From NCBI RefSeq assembly GCF_003672135.1, contig NC_039517.1, positions 6,355,475 to 6,419,474 of the forward strand: a stretch of 64,000 nt of DNA. Reading direction: 5' to 3'. The translations under genes were made by a program, and so were the position numbers. Under the pieces are notes generated by a model. The model made no database searches. It saw nothing but the letters and a program-made list of their open reading frames with translations, and had not been told where the DNA came from. Every line of letters starts with the position of its first letter. The first letter of the stretch is position 1. Origin of the DNA: Ooceraea biroi (taxonomy: Eukaryota > Arthropoda > Insecta > Hymenoptera > Formicidae). Below are positions 34,001 through 49,000 of the stretch, piece after piece.

Positions 34001-37000
34001 ATCGGGTCGTGTGCTAGTTCGCTCCACGATGATCGCAATTCATAAAACGTACGGACGCTCGTCGCGACGCCACCGCCGCGCCGCTCCGCGCCGCGGGAAA
34101 CCGGTCGATTTCGGAGCCCGCCGTCGCGCGCTTCCGCGTCGACCACACGCGACGCTACTGCGCAATTCAGCGGTGCGCATATCGGCGCGTCGCGTCGCCG
34201 AAGGAACCGTCGACTGCCGTCGATTTTTCGGCGATTTTCGATTTCTCGCGCGAAAATCCCACCCTCGGACCTCTCGCCGCCACACCGCCGTAAGCTATTT
34301 CCGGAGTTGATTCTCTCATGATATCGTTCTACGTGCAAAGTTGTGCGTAACGAGCAGTCGATTGCATTAACGCTGTTTGACATGGTTGGGCTCAATCGTC
34401 GTGTTTGCTCGTAATGTTTAAAAAACATTGTATTGTTTATTGCAGCTTTCACGATTCAAACAAGGCGCGAAATATTCATGCGAAATATTCATCTGAGCGT
34501 TTCAGGCAGCATTAGTGCACTCGTATGCGTCTCATGCTTGATCAACTTGTTGCAAAGAGTATTTATGCAACTATTTTGAAAATTCTGAATTAAGGATGAA
34601 ACATGAACGTTGTGTGAGAAAATATTCGGTGAATAATTGGAATTTCTTCGAGAGACTTGATTTATTTCGAAGAATGTGATACAATATTCTGGTACAGAGA
34701 TGTGTGATGTAATATGTCCTTCTGATGGCAATTTCAAGTACAATGTTCTTATCTAGAAATTATTTATCACTTGAAACTATATCTTTCACTGCAGCAAACT
34801 ATTTGTTTGTACTTGGACATGGTATCTGCGTTTATATCTGATATCAGGATGTGTGGAAATATGATAATGAATGTAGCAGTGTTTTATCTCCTGCGTATTG
34901 CAACATTGATTAATGCATACTCTCTCACTCATATTAATATCAGTCATCTCGTTGCCTTTATTAATTCAATGTCATCCACATCAACTCTTGCATCTTTTGT
35001 GGCTGTGCAGAAATAATTGCATCGAGTTTGCTAATTGTCATGCAGTTCGAAATAACCTGAAATAATTTCAAAAATTAAAAATAAATATTTACTATAAATG
35101 CATCTATAGTAACCCCGGATTGCACTTTCTAATGAGAAAACTTCAGTTTTTATTCATCCGATATAGAATCTATCACACAGTTTATTCTAATTTCTTACTA
35201 GCCCATTTTGTATACGAGGAATTGAACAATTGCGATAGATGGTAGCTTCTAGCAAGAATTCACGAAGGATAAAATTCGATCGAGGAAATTGATTGAAAGG
35301 ACGTGCGCTACTTTCAAAGTAATCTATATCGCGTTACATTACAAAAAAGTTCACCGTGTACCGAGTGTACCTACCTCATTTGAGAGGTAATTGAAACCCA
35401 TGGATGAGGCGTCGAGGCAACACGCTATTTTTAACGAATCCACGATATTTCCTTCGTATCACGTCCTTGGAAACAAGGTTTGTAATCTCGCGTTCGAGCA
35501 GGGAATTACGATTGTACGTGATCGCCGTTGTCCTTCGTGCACTTCTTCAGGCATCGCCGACGATGCACCCGCCACGTGAAACGCTTCGATGCTCACGGTA
35601 AAAACATTTAATCGCAGTCGCGATAATGAGGGAACATACGCGCGATCCTACAAAGAAGGAAAAGAGACGTAACCCTTTGCGAGGCGGCTGCATGTTTTGC
35701 GCAATTCCACGATACGATGATACGTGCCTTGTTAAACTTATTTAACTCGTTACATTCGTCTCTTTACTTTAGCGGAACATTCGTTATTCCCGGTTAATCC
35801 TCATGCAAATTTTATCACTGTCCATTATTTTCCATTATTTTTTATATTAATTTCATGACGACCTGGATGTATTCGATGCAACTTATTAATTATTGAACTC
35901 TGCAGCAATTAACAGACCCACTCGCTCTTTCGTTCTTTCTCTCGCCTTTTTTAAAACTGCATTACAGTCATATTACGAAATATTATTTTGTGATGATTTT
36001 AATGCGAGCTCTACATAAAATCGTTACATGGACCGGGAAATCAAAACATTTCGATGATCTCTCGAAATTTGAATAATACGATTTCATCGTTACAGCTAAT
36101 GGTTCATTACAAGCATGTAATACACGCTTTGATGTCATTATGGAGCGACTATCGATCTTCATTTATCTAAAGAATCTCTAATGAGAAGGACATAGGACGA
36201 TTTTGGAATACGCTTCTACAGAATATATGTTAGATTTTAACATACTATACCCATGCAGGTCTATCTATCTATCGTTGTCATCTCTCTCTCTGAATTTGAG
36301 TAGAACTTTAACGTTCCTCGTAGTATCCTTGTCGGACGGTACACAGTAAAAAATAAAATGTTAATTTTAACATTTTTGGCATGTCCCAGAAAGTCCACTC
36401 TAAATTTTAAGTTAAAGTAACTCATTCGTCATATGTTACTTCTTAACAAACTAGAAATGTTAAGTAATTAACACAATACTTTACATTTAGTTTTGTTATT
36501 GTAACTTTAAGTGTGATGTAAAAATAACATACAAAGTAATTGAAAACTACATGGAAGAGAAGTTACAATAACTCATCAGAAAAGTTGATAGAACATTTTC
36601 GTTCGTACAATATGAACATTTACTTTTTATGTTATATTAACACATTATAGTAATTATTTCAACTTAAATTATTTTTGATAGAAACATTTAATTTTAGTAA
36701 ATTTGATTATTTTATATGTCAAAGTTCATGATTACTTGAAGATTTACTTTAACTTCTTTTAGAATGTTAAACTGACTTTGTGACATGTTGATTGTTTAAA
36801 ATTGTTAAAAGCATTTCAAATAATATTCCATTCCTAAGAGACATACACAAAATGTTAAGTTATGAAGTTAACATTAATGTAACATATAAAATTGTTATAA
36901 AAATAATAACATATCAGTTGTATGTTAATTTTACATTGAAGTAGTAATCAAAACATGGCAACACAAGAAACTTTTAACATATGGACGCACAATTTTTAAC

Positions 37001-40000
37001 GGTGTAGTTCCGGCGATTGTCGGTATTATAAGCGTTATCGTTCCCGTTATCATTACCATCACTGGTGGTACGGCTTTAAGGTGCTGCTGCTGCTGTTGCA
37101 TCGGCGAGCATCATCGCTCTGGCAGTAACGTAACGAGCATCCTCGCGTCCTCAACGCCGTCACTCGTCCCGTTCCTCTCCCCGTATCTCCAGCAGCCAGG
37201 TTATCACGAGAAACGCTCCAGCTGCTGCACGGCATTGTGCAAAAGAACCTCTCGCCTGCAGCAATATCTTTAGCGCAATATGTGACGATGCTTCCGGCTG
37301 GTCCGGTCTAATAAGCGAAGCTCACTCGAAACTGTTTTACCAGTAGCTGCTGATGCGTCGCGTTTCATTAAGGAAAATTTGGCTTTGTTCGCTTTATCAG
37401 CTCTTTTGTTTAGCCTCTCGTACACGTGTGGATGCGTTCGTTACATTTTACGCAAACGAGTTCACTGATATTTGTGTTACGATTGTTTAATCGCGCGCGA
37501 GTGCATCGCACGGTTCATTGTTTTTCGAGTCGCGACTGGCTGAATCATTCTTATTTTCGTTTGTGCCGCGTATTGCCTCGCTCGGCGATTGTAGTATCTC
37601 CCATCGACGTCGACGCGGAGAAAATTTATATCCGCCTGGAGATATTCCGAGATATTCCTCTCTGTCGTCAGAATCTCCCGCCGCTCTTGCGTACATGCGT
37701 GCGCTCTTTATGTCATTTGACTTTCATAAATTATCGTCGGCGACGTGGACGAATGCGATCGCATAAATCCAGTCTCTCTTTCTATCTGTCTCTCTCTCTC
37801 TCTCTCTTTTTCTTTCGCATTGTCCCTTATCAGCCACGTACGCGAGTAGGAAAATGTTGCGTTCGGTTCCGTATACTTTTCTCGCTGTATGCCCCGCTCT
37901 GCACGCAGTATACAATTTTATCTGGTGGAACGAAACTCTACGATCGCGAATAGTAATTTTCAGCTTTGTGCGCCATGATTTATAAACATAAATTTACCGA
38001 CATTTTAATTCACTTCTATGCAGTACTCTTGTTTGCATAACACCAGACTACGCGGGTGCGCGCGATGGAGTGTTTTTTATTCTATTTTATATCGAGATAA
38101 GAACATATCTTTGGCGCGTGCGGTGCACGGAACGCACCGTAATGGACATACATGCACAGCGGGAGCGACGAAATTTACGCGATTTTGGTGCTCGCGCAAT
38201 GATTTCGCTCGCACTAGCCATTGTGTGCTCGCGGAACATCCCCGTCCATTGTTGTACATAACGTCGCTGGAGCAGCGGTGCGGCTGGAAAATTACGACGG
38301 GACCTTTCTCCGCCTCTTTCCGCGCCACCCGCTCTCTTCCGTTTACGCTAGTCGAGACGAACAATGACTTGGAAAAGCTCAAGACAGCTTTAAGCCGCGA
38401 CTGTACGCTTGGAGATCAGCTCTTGTGGCTTTGCCAACGCGGTTCCAAATAAAGAGAGAGATGCCAAATACGGGAGGAACACTGCAATAGTAACGCGAAA
38501 TTAAATATCTTTATGAAGCGACTTGATCGTGCACAGACAGACACGCTCGAAAATCCGCTATATATGTGACTGTCGTAATCCGCGCGACCATCCGCATACG
38601 CCTCGAAATCGCAAACCTTTTATTCCGAAAAAAACATTACCGAATGTTTAAAGCGTCACCAAACTTCAACTCCCTCAGGAGCAGGGAGGAGGGAGAGAGG
38701 GAGTTGAAATCCGCTTTGCCGCTCTCTGGAATCGCCACCGGCGGGTTTGTAACTTTCGCGAAAGCTTTTAGTCGATGCGCGGATCGTTAAAAAGTCTTAC
38801 GTACGAGAGAAACGCAACGCGGGCAGCTAAATACAGACTATGAATTCAGGGGACCGACAAAAATAATCCTCTGTTCGAGACAGATAAGTGCTGTTACGTC
38901 GCGCGCAGGGGAAAAAGGCGTCCCTGAGCGAACCGGGGGATTGTGCAACCATCGAATGGAGGTAATAATAAGGTCGTGGGCACGGTGAATCCGGTAACTC
39001 TTACGTCGTGCATTCATCGCTCGTCGCGCTTTATTGTGAGTGAGCGAGAGAGAAAGAGAGAGAGAGAAACAGAGGGCATTCAAGCACGTCGTATTGTAAA
39101 GTCTTAATGAAAACTTACGTAAATTCCGTTTTTACGCGTGGCGAAAATTAAGATTTTATAGGCTGTGCAAATTCGCGCCCGAATAAAATTTTTATTCCGC
39201 CGGGATTTTACACCTGTTTGAATATAAATTGATGAAACGTCGGCCGACGGCTTTAATCAGAATCATCCTCCGTCGTTCAAGTTGGCAAAGATACGTTTGC
39301 GTTTCTTCTTAATTTGTAAGACAAATAATCTCACTTACAGCTTAACGCAAAAAAGAATTATAGCATTTATTTTAAAAAAATGCTGAGCACCCATCTATAA
39401 GATGGAAATCTCGATGATATAATTTATTTTGCATTATATTACAAGCGAAATTATTTTATTACAAGCAATTATAATACAAATGTTAACATTTCGTGTATTG
39501 AAAATTTAAGTTGTTAAAAGTGAGATGCTCTAGGTTCACATAGGTAAATTTTTGTCTTAAATCATTTCTGAAGATGAGGATTCAAGACAATGGAGTTAAG
39601 CGCGAAAAGTAGCCGGCTTTTACTTCACAGTGGCGAAACGTTTCTATCTCTCACTTACGTCTACTTTGTTCCATTTCGGTCCACTTTAGTCCAATTTGTC
39701 TAACGTTCATTTTCTGCCGTGCACCGCCTTAAACAAGGTAGAAAAAAAAATAGTAAAACCAACTGGGGAATCCTCTTCTGTGAAACGTCCGGTTTTACTC
39801 TTCCCGGGGTTGTATTTGTCTTGGAGGACTGTCTAAAGAAGTGAGTGGAAAGGGGTGAACGAAATTGCGATGCTTGGCCAACGAAATCGGGTTGCTAAAG
39901 CAATTAAAATTAACCAAGCTAATAAGACCGCGTCAAACGATGATGGAATCCAAGAGAGAACTCGAGTGTAAAAAAAACGTGTAATCCCGGAAACAGAGCG

Positions 40001-43000
40001 GTGGAGAAGGGTGAGTTCACCATGGATGATATAGAGGAAAGTCCCCGATTATGAGATACCATATCGATTTTGCCGAATGTAAGGAAATCTATAGGCAGAA
40101 TTAAAAAATGTAATACGTTCTCTTGAAGAGAATTTAATAAGCTTTAGGTTGGTGAAATGAAAAATCTAATTTAAATATTATTTTTTCTGAAAATTAAAAA
40201 AATTTGAAAAAAGAGCTTTATGCAAGATCGCGAAAGTGTGCTCCTAATATAAGATACCTTGAGAAGTCGGTGTTAAAAGTGCAAAATACATCAGTATTGC
40301 AAGTAAAAAACTTTATTAGATATTTTTATAAAAATACTGCTGCCACAGCCTTCGCCAAATCTTCACGATTCCACTGTCAACGCTTCCTCGTTTCTTTAAC
40401 CTCCATAGTCAGATTCTATAAAAATTAAATACACAAAAATTCGTAATATAAATTCGTATTAACTTTTCTTTAACCTTAACGTAGTATTTTCTTTCTTTTT
40501 ATTACACTACATACTCTTCATATTCGAGCAATAATTATCTCATATTAAGAGTACCCTGAATATCTCATTATACGAGCCACGCGTCTAGCGGTTCCGCGAT
40601 CATGAAATCTAACCTCTACAATTAAGCAATTCAACAAATCGCGTATTTTCCTGTTACTACGATTTTACTCTATCATTGCGTACTGAATTTATTGCCAACC
40701 ATTTCTTTATTATGTAATAAACAAGGTTTAAAGACTAACCTCAAGTTCCTTTGACATGTTCACAATTTCACAAACCTTTTCTTGCAAAAGCTAAACGCAA
40801 TAACGAACAATGAATTTTTCACTAAATATATTTTACACCAAGAGTAATAAGTTTATGGTGGAATTGACAGATGGTACTCACTAGTTTAGCAGAAACTCCA
40901 GTATCTCATATTAGGAGCATATCTCATAATAGGGGATTCTCCTCTACAAATCGCGAGTATGTGAGAGGATATGACTAAAAATGGATATGGTGTGAAATAA
41001 GAGGGTTAAAACGATGCAACTTTCGCTCGAAATGTTGCTAATGCATTTAAGAAAGTCGCCCTGAGCGACCGTGGAAGTAATTTGGCTAATAATGAAAATT
41101 AATTGCGGACACGCGTGCCTCCTTCGAAATTCGAGAGTATCGTGCAATTCGAAAAGGCCGCCGTTAGAGCGGTCGTAATTAAAGAGTTTTCTCGCGAAAA
41201 GCGATCACCTGAGACTCATTTGGTGGAGCGTGAAGTAGGAATGCGGTCTAATGAATGGCTTTTGCCCGAGGTTTTAAATTACTGGTAACTGTAGAGAAGG
41301 ACGAGGGCTGAGGGAGAGAGAATCGCGCGTCGTTAGTTTGATTTTGCAGCGTAATATAATCCATCCGCACTTTTCGTTATTAATTATCGTGTAAATCCGC
41401 GAGGAACTCCATTTTGCTTTCTCGATTTTACGACGGCTATTCAAGTCGGATTCGAGGAACTGCAGATCAAGTCTCTTCCGCTCGTAATGTTTCCATAATT
41501 CATAGATAAACAATGTAATGATTCGGCAAGGAACAACATTCAAGGCTTTCGATGATAAAGATGTTAATGCTCGCCGGGCGAAACAACTCAGGATTTATTT
41601 ATATTTCAGAGTAATCTCTGAGCGGATTTCGGACAGAATGAATTTTTCAGGTGTTCTGCATGTACTTGCAAGCGAAATTTTAATAAAGTTAAATAAATCC
41701 GGGCGCCGGCAGATCAGCTTCCAGCGAGAATACTTGCCTTGTGTTAATTTGTAATGACGAGAATACTTGCCTCGTGTTAATTTGTAATGGCGAAATTATC
41801 TCTGCACGTATACATCTAACGCGCCTCTTGGCCCGGTAATGTTTCGGCCAGAAATCGATTTCGAGATCGATCGAAGTCGTCCATCGCGAAAGATACGTGC
41901 GTTGCGCGTGGAACACCACTCTGCAGTTGCACATATCTCTCGCAGAAACGTAATGCCTCTGAAATCCACGGCTTTGACATCTCGGATTTAGTGTTAACGC
42001 ACGTGTTACGTCGGTGCATTCGGCCTAGAGCCGAAGGGAGAATCAGTTGTATGGCGTGTCGCTGCGTTTACACGTGATTGTGTGCTTTACGGAAGTCCTG
42101 GTCTCCGGTACGGCGTATTGAACATACTGTAAGCCGTGGCAAGGCAACGTTAAAGGTTGAAGCGTGGCCGAAATTGATTAATGTTAAAGCAGTGAACGCG
42201 TAAAATCTTAAGTCTGGTCGCGGCTGAGCGTGCCGTCGCCACCACCTTTTACGTCCCTTTTAGCAGAAATATATTTTTTATATACTTGGGAGTACGTGGC
42301 CGCGATATTCCGAGTGCGGAAAATGTATCCATAAAAGATAATGACATTTTACTTGGCTGCTTTTAGGGCAAATTCGTTTTTTCTAGACGGGTTGGCTGCC
42401 GGTAGCAAAAAGTACACGCGGTGTCTGAAAGCGGCGTGAAAGCGTTACATGCAGAAGGGCTGGCAAGTTATAAAATAGGCTATCACCTTTATCTTTCGCC
42501 ATTATCGTGCTTCGACCACGAAGGAACGTCTCATTTCCTTGGAAAAGCACTAATTCGGTATAATCTTGAAATTATTGAAAATAGTTGGAGAGTAACTGTG
42601 GCACCACGGGGTGTGTATATTTTTCCGTAATACTGCCGCACGACGAGAGATTTCGCGCGTGTGTACAAAAAAAACTCGCTAGCACCGGCTTTTAATATAT
42701 TTTAGAATCGCGGAAAATCGGGGAACGCTGATAATGCGCTAACAGATTTTTTTCTCATGCAAACGCAAATTAGAAACATTAAAACGAATATTGCCATGCC
42801 GGAAACTTGCATTGCCGGTAGGACCGTGTCCAATTTTCTGTAACGGCATCGTGTAATTGAGTTTCAGATAACTGAAATTACTTTTTAAACGAGAAACATC
42901 GCTCCGCGTGCTTGTCTTCATAACAATGAGAAACACCAGAAAAATATCGTAAAATTTTACGTCTTCCCGACAACGGAGCCATATGTCTCGCTTGCGATAA

Positions 43001-46000
43001 ATTGACCGTTAAAATCACGCAAATATCACGAAAATGGTATTGCTTGGTTCGATGATGCAAGCAGAATAAAAAAAGCACAAGTAAACGAATATCACGCATT
43101 GTTTTACTTTTCATTTCACTTATTTATTCATTTACTTATTCACACACGTACACACACCAGTAAAAAAGAAAGTATCATTGAGAGATTTATTTTACGTATT
43201 TCTATTTTATATGCAAGGTGCGTTTCGCCGATATGATATCATCGAATTTTGCGGTTTTAAATCCATACGCACAATATCCGATTTACAGACCATTCTTCCG
43301 AGCTGATCTCTACATTAAAAGTTACGATGGTTCTGCATTATTTCCACGTGCGGAAATCAGTTCCAATTATCTCGTACAAAGATGCGGAGGAGAAATGGGG
43401 ATGGAGCGGAGAAAGAAAGCAGAGGAGGGAGAAAGCACGGTGGTCGACAGAGAGAGCGAGTGAGTAGGTGGTTAGGACCGCGTAAAGGAGCCAGAAGTGT
43501 CGACGGAAAGAAACGGGATTCGGGGAGATTTAATACCAGATAGGATTGGGAGGAACGGACAGCTCGGGAGCGGTAAACAGCGGTCCTAAAAGGGGGCGGA
43601 ATTTGTATTTTGTCACCCTTGGAGCGCGTATGCATATCTAAAGGCCGTGGTATGCAACAACCGTGCCCGAGGGACGAGTAAATTTTAACGGCTCGCAGGG
43701 CGACGTCGGCAAGATGGTAGGCGCACATCCCCTACCCAGTATGTGTGAGTCACATCCTGCTGGCTCTGGGTCTCCCACGGGATTGTTTTCCTCCAGGTGA
43801 TTGTCCCGCGTTGAAATCGTTTCCGCGTATAGGGACGTCTGTTTTTTGCTGCGACACGAGAACGAGAAAATGCATTTGGCGAGGATGCATGCGCACCGTT
43901 CTCTCGTGTTTAACTTACACGCGTGCACTTGTGTGCGCACACAAATGTGCTGTTTACACGAATAATACCGCGGGACGATAAATAGGGAGCACGAGAATAC
44001 ATTACATATCCGTTTTCCGCTCAATTTTCGGACGTCCTGCATATCGACGGTGAGAGAGAACCTACAAAACGACAGTGTGCATGGGAAAATTACAGTCCCC
44101 AAATATCCCAATTCGTTCACTCACAAATCTTTCTAAAAACATCGAATCAAAATTACATCTGGGGGGAAAAAATACGAAGGGTTAACGCGACTGGCTGGTC
44201 CTGCGCACGCCCCCCGTTTCCCATTCGATTTCATCTGACGGGTCGGATTATGGCGACACATAAAAGCCGAAAGCTGAGTAGAGTGAGCAGAGCTGCCGAC
44301 GAAGTGCGTTTATCAGGCATCGTTCGGTCGCGCGCGGGGATATTAAACGATACTCGTTGCACTTTTGTGGCCGCGAGAAAGGGGAGGATGGTATCGTTAC
44401 CCGGTCGGAGACCGCGAGTGCCCCTTTTGCGTTTACGATCGGCAGAGGAGATGGTTTCATCCCCGAGCTTTTCACGTGGGGCGGACCCGGGCTCGGTCCC
44501 CGGCCTGCTCTCAGCGGCGACACAATGAGCTTTTGTTTCCATTGAAAACGACACCGCCGTGTCTCGCTCAAGATATTAATCGGGGCGAAACTCCGGCGCG
44601 AGCGTGGATCAAGCGGCATTATAGCGAGCGCGCGCGAGGACCGTCTGATTGAATCGTAAATTATCTCGGCGAATTATTCATGACGCGCTTTTCGTTTCGG
44701 TAGCTCATGTAATAATCCAGCCGCGCGTTTGCAACTCGTCAATTTTTAATGTCTCGGTTTGGCTTGCCCGATTCGCCCAAGATTTGCCACCATCGCGCGA
44801 TCCGCGCGCGTTGCAAGATGTACGTGTACATTCCTGTTATTAATTATGAACGCCTCTCCCTAGAGTTATTTATTAACATCTCCGCGCGTAATCTCACAGC
44901 CGATCCGCGACGCCGGTGAGACGGCGTGGATCGGTTTTACCGAATGACACGAATAAGCATCTCAAGTCGGTATGTCGAGTGCTCGAGAGGAATACATGAT
45001 GATGAACGCGTTGATGCGATACACTAGTGATGTTTACTTATTCAGCTACACTTTTCCATAATTAACACCCTTCCGTTTTATGTGCAGGAGGGATCTCGCG
45101 GTGACCGGAAAGAGGGGGGCAAGAGGGGACGCAAGCCTGGAAGGAAGGCGGCGGACAGGTCGGACATGAAAGCTAAGCTCGGTAAGTAAGTTAAACCATG
45201 AATCTATGATTGACCACATGATTCTCGGCAGCTTTACGCGCCGGAAGAACTCGTTCTGCAGGTACGGCTGATGAGAATTTACACTGGAACGGTGGCCAGA
45301 TAGGTAGCAAGGCAACGACGATGTGAACGTGACCAGATATCGAGCCTCCGGCTGACTTTACCTGTCTGGGCTCGTCGAGGTCTCTAAATCCAAAGTGCGA
45401 AAACACGTGGAAAATTGGAAGATAGCGCTTGACGATGAAACCGACGCGACTGGTGGCAGATATTGGCCGCCGCTCGTGCTGCGTCCGCTTTGTACATACA
45501 CGTCTCGACACTACCCCGTATCCGTCTCTTGATTAAAGTGTTTGAAGAGCGTGGTGACAACGCGTGGCGTATCCGCTGATTGCGCGATCCGCAGTTCGCG
45601 CCGCGTGCGAAAGCCGCGAGTCGCGGCCAGGAACGTTTATCCCTTGCGAATGAATATTTATATATTGGGTCGTCCGGAAAGTTCGTGCCGATTTTTAATA
45701 GATGGCGTTGGAACATGTCTGAATATATCAATGTTATTGAAAACATACGATTTATATACATATGCTTAAAGGTGACATTTCAACGCATCTTTAGGAAAAA
45801 AGTTGTTTCAGATAAATTGATTCGTGTCAGTTTTGTACTCTTTTGAAGATGGAAGAAAATAAAGAACATTTTAGACACTTGATGCTTTTCTATTACCGGA
45901 AAGGCAAAAATGCCTCACAAGCAACAAATTCGATATGTTCTGTTTACGGAGAAGGCGCTTTAGCTGAAAGAACCGTGCGTAAGTGGTTCGCTAAGTTTAG

Positions 46001-49000
46001 AGCTGGTGATTTTAACCTTAAAGACCAAGAACGCTCGGGCAGACCCTCTACTACTGATGATGACCAAATCAAGACACTGATCGAGAATAACCCGCGCTAC
46101 ACGACACGTGAATTAGCAGAGATACTGAAAATATCGAAAACCACTGTCCACGATCATGTAGTGAAGCTTGGTTACGTAAGTCGCTATGATGTATGGGTTC
46201 CGCATAATTTGGCCGAAAAAATTTAATGGATCGCATTTCCATCTGCGACTCGCTGTACAAGCGCAACGCAAACGTACTATTTTTGAAGCAATTAGTGACG
46301 GGTGACGAAAAATGGATCATTTACAACAATGTAGAACGAAAAAGATCCTGGGGTAAGCGAAATGAACCAGCATTAACCACTCCGAAAGCCGGCCTTCATC
46401 CAAAAAAAGTCATGCTCTGTGTCTGGTGGGATTGGAAAGGAATCCCATATTATGAGCTCCTACCACACAACCAAACGATAAATGCAGATAAGTACTGCTC
46501 GCAACTGGACGAATTAAAGACAGCGATTCAGGAAAAACGTCCAGAATTAGCTAATAGGAAGAGCGTCGTGTTCCATCAGGACAATGCCAGACCTCATGTT
46601 TCTTTGACTACCCGACAAAAATTGTTGGAGTTTGGCTGGGATGTGCTACCTCACCCACCGTATTCACCAGACATTGCACCTTCAGACTTTCACTTATTTA
46701 GGTCTTTGCAAAATTCTCTTAGCGGCAAGAACTTCAACTCTTTGATCGACATAAAAAACCACCTTGAGGAGTTTTTCGCCGAGAAACCTAAGAAGTTCTG
46801 GGAGAATGGAATCTTCCAGTTGCGTGAAAGATGGACAAAGGTTGTGAAACAAAACGGTGCATACATAAGTCAATAAATATTTATCGACATAAAAAAATGT
46901 TGCCTTTGAATTTTCCTTCAAAATCGGCACGAACTTTCCGGACGACCCAATACTTGGGCCGGCTTCCACGGCGGCTTCCCGATGCCGGTGAACGTGGATT
47001 ACTGACGTGGCCATGGCGCACTGCTGCACAGCGTTCGTCGGCTATTTTGCAATTCCGTCGTTTTGCCGTCGCGATCCTCGGAACGGCACGAGAGCGGAAA
47101 GGAAAAGGGTAAGTGGTGGAGAAGGAGAGACGGGCGAAACTAACTCGCGTCGTTGCTGTTGCTGCTGATGCTGCGCCCATGGCTACACGTTGCGCGAACC
47201 AACACCGAGTAATTTCGCAGGGTTATTTCTGGAGCGCGCATGGTCCTCTCATTCGAGACAGCGGGAAAACTTTATAATCGTTTCGCGCGCTAGTTTGTTC
47301 TCTCCTTTCCTTCCACTTTCGTCTGGCCGGTTCTTCCCGACTTTGCGACGCAGCCTCCTTTCTGGAGCGCGTACCGCTCAATTTACGCGGGATGTCCCAG
47401 AATCGCTCCTGGATGCTCCTGCAACCGTAGAACATTTGCTGTTAATGTTGTTTATTAACGAAAACTTCATTTGTAATAAGTTTTTAATATACGAAGTAAA
47501 ATTTGGATTATTTTCCTGTCTAAAGTCTAAAGATTAGAAAGGAGGCTTAAATGATTCAAGCAAGATTTCGCTTACACTTACATTTTCGAGATTTAAGTCT
47601 TTTAACTTCTAGTCTCGATTATTGATTTCTTTCTTTATCAAATAGATCAATTTGAAATGTTTTGTCTCCGGAATTACGTTTGCCTTTCCGCTAAAGAATT
47701 ATTAATCTGTTTATATTTTCTTTCTTTTCATATCATTTTTTAAAATTACGAGAGAAATAAAGAGGAGTTGCAAGCATTGACGACCTAGGGAGAATCGACT
47801 ATTTTTGTTGAATCTTCCGTATGCGACCATCACAGTCCGTAGTTAAAGGATTACCCGACCATATTTTCTTCTTGTCCTCCACCTGCCGTTAAAAGGACAT
47901 CCGGTGGATCCACGACAGCCTGCGTACTGCGACGGAAATTGCGCGCGGTCTTTCCCAGCGTCGTTCTTTGGCCGCGCGAACGACCGAACGAACTCGAGGG
48001 TTCCATTTTACCACGTACGGTTGACGGAATCGGCTTTATTTAAACTCCCGGGGTTCGCGCTTCGATTCGGTCCAGATGTCGGCCGTTGCAACGAGATCCG
48101 AAATGGAGCCACAAATTGACTGTACGAGAACGCTTAATTTCCGTGGGCGTGCTCGGTATCGATTTTCCGGACGCGAGCGCCGATCGCGCGTCAGCTCCAA
48201 TCGACGTCGACGAATCTGTTTCCGATAAAATTCACGGCGCGAGGCCGATCCGCGCTTTACGGACCGCGAAAACTCGCTAGTGGCCCGGTCGCGGCTGCCT
48301 CTTAAAAGTCCAGCAATGAGACGAGTGACTTTATTGCCGCGTAAAAGGCGAGCGAGCTTGGTGAGCCATGAACGATGGTGCATTCACGAACCCCGATCGT
48401 AAAAGACGTTTATTACAACCGGCTGGTGGTTTCTAAAAAAGAAAGAAAAATTTCCAGGTTCTAAATGTATCTAACAATCTAATGGAGAGAGAACGAGTTT
48501 GATGACTTTACTTGCGGACGATCGATTCTGATTCACGATGTCTCGCGATTCAAGAGACTACGACTGTGTAAGTCGGAATTCAACAGCCTTAGAATTGGAA
48601 AATGTCAGAAAAGTTTCCGCGAGATCGAGCGAAGCTCGATGTTCGACAGAAGTTTGGAATATAGCTGAATACAGAAAAATCGATGATCTGACAAGATCCA
48701 CCATAGCGCGAAATTTGAGAAGTCGGAGATTTTGAATTCTAATTCTTTCGACTTCGTCACAGATTCAGTTTCAGTTTTGCTTCACGCAAGTTCTGGTTTC
48801 GCTCTTTTCTTTTATCGATCGTTGGTCCCGTCCGACATTTTTGATACGCGATACGCTCATTTCCATCGTACGACATTTCAACGAAACTGTAGTTTATCGT
48901 AACGCCGTCCACTTTCGACAAAAGTTTCCGCCATTCGGTCGCACATGCCGCGGCATTACCATGCGTCTCGCGCGTTCCGCGACATTATTAAATCGTGAAT

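Noticed and set aside
33670..34452. 260-codon minus-strand and 206-codon plus-strand frames
   Set aside because: Mutually overlapping on opposite strands in a CpG-rich block; composition explains them and nothing resembles a domain.
37426..38452. Frames of 175 and 144 codons
   Set aside because: One includes a CT-repeat-encoded run of serine and leucine; opposite-strand frames overlap; no domain.
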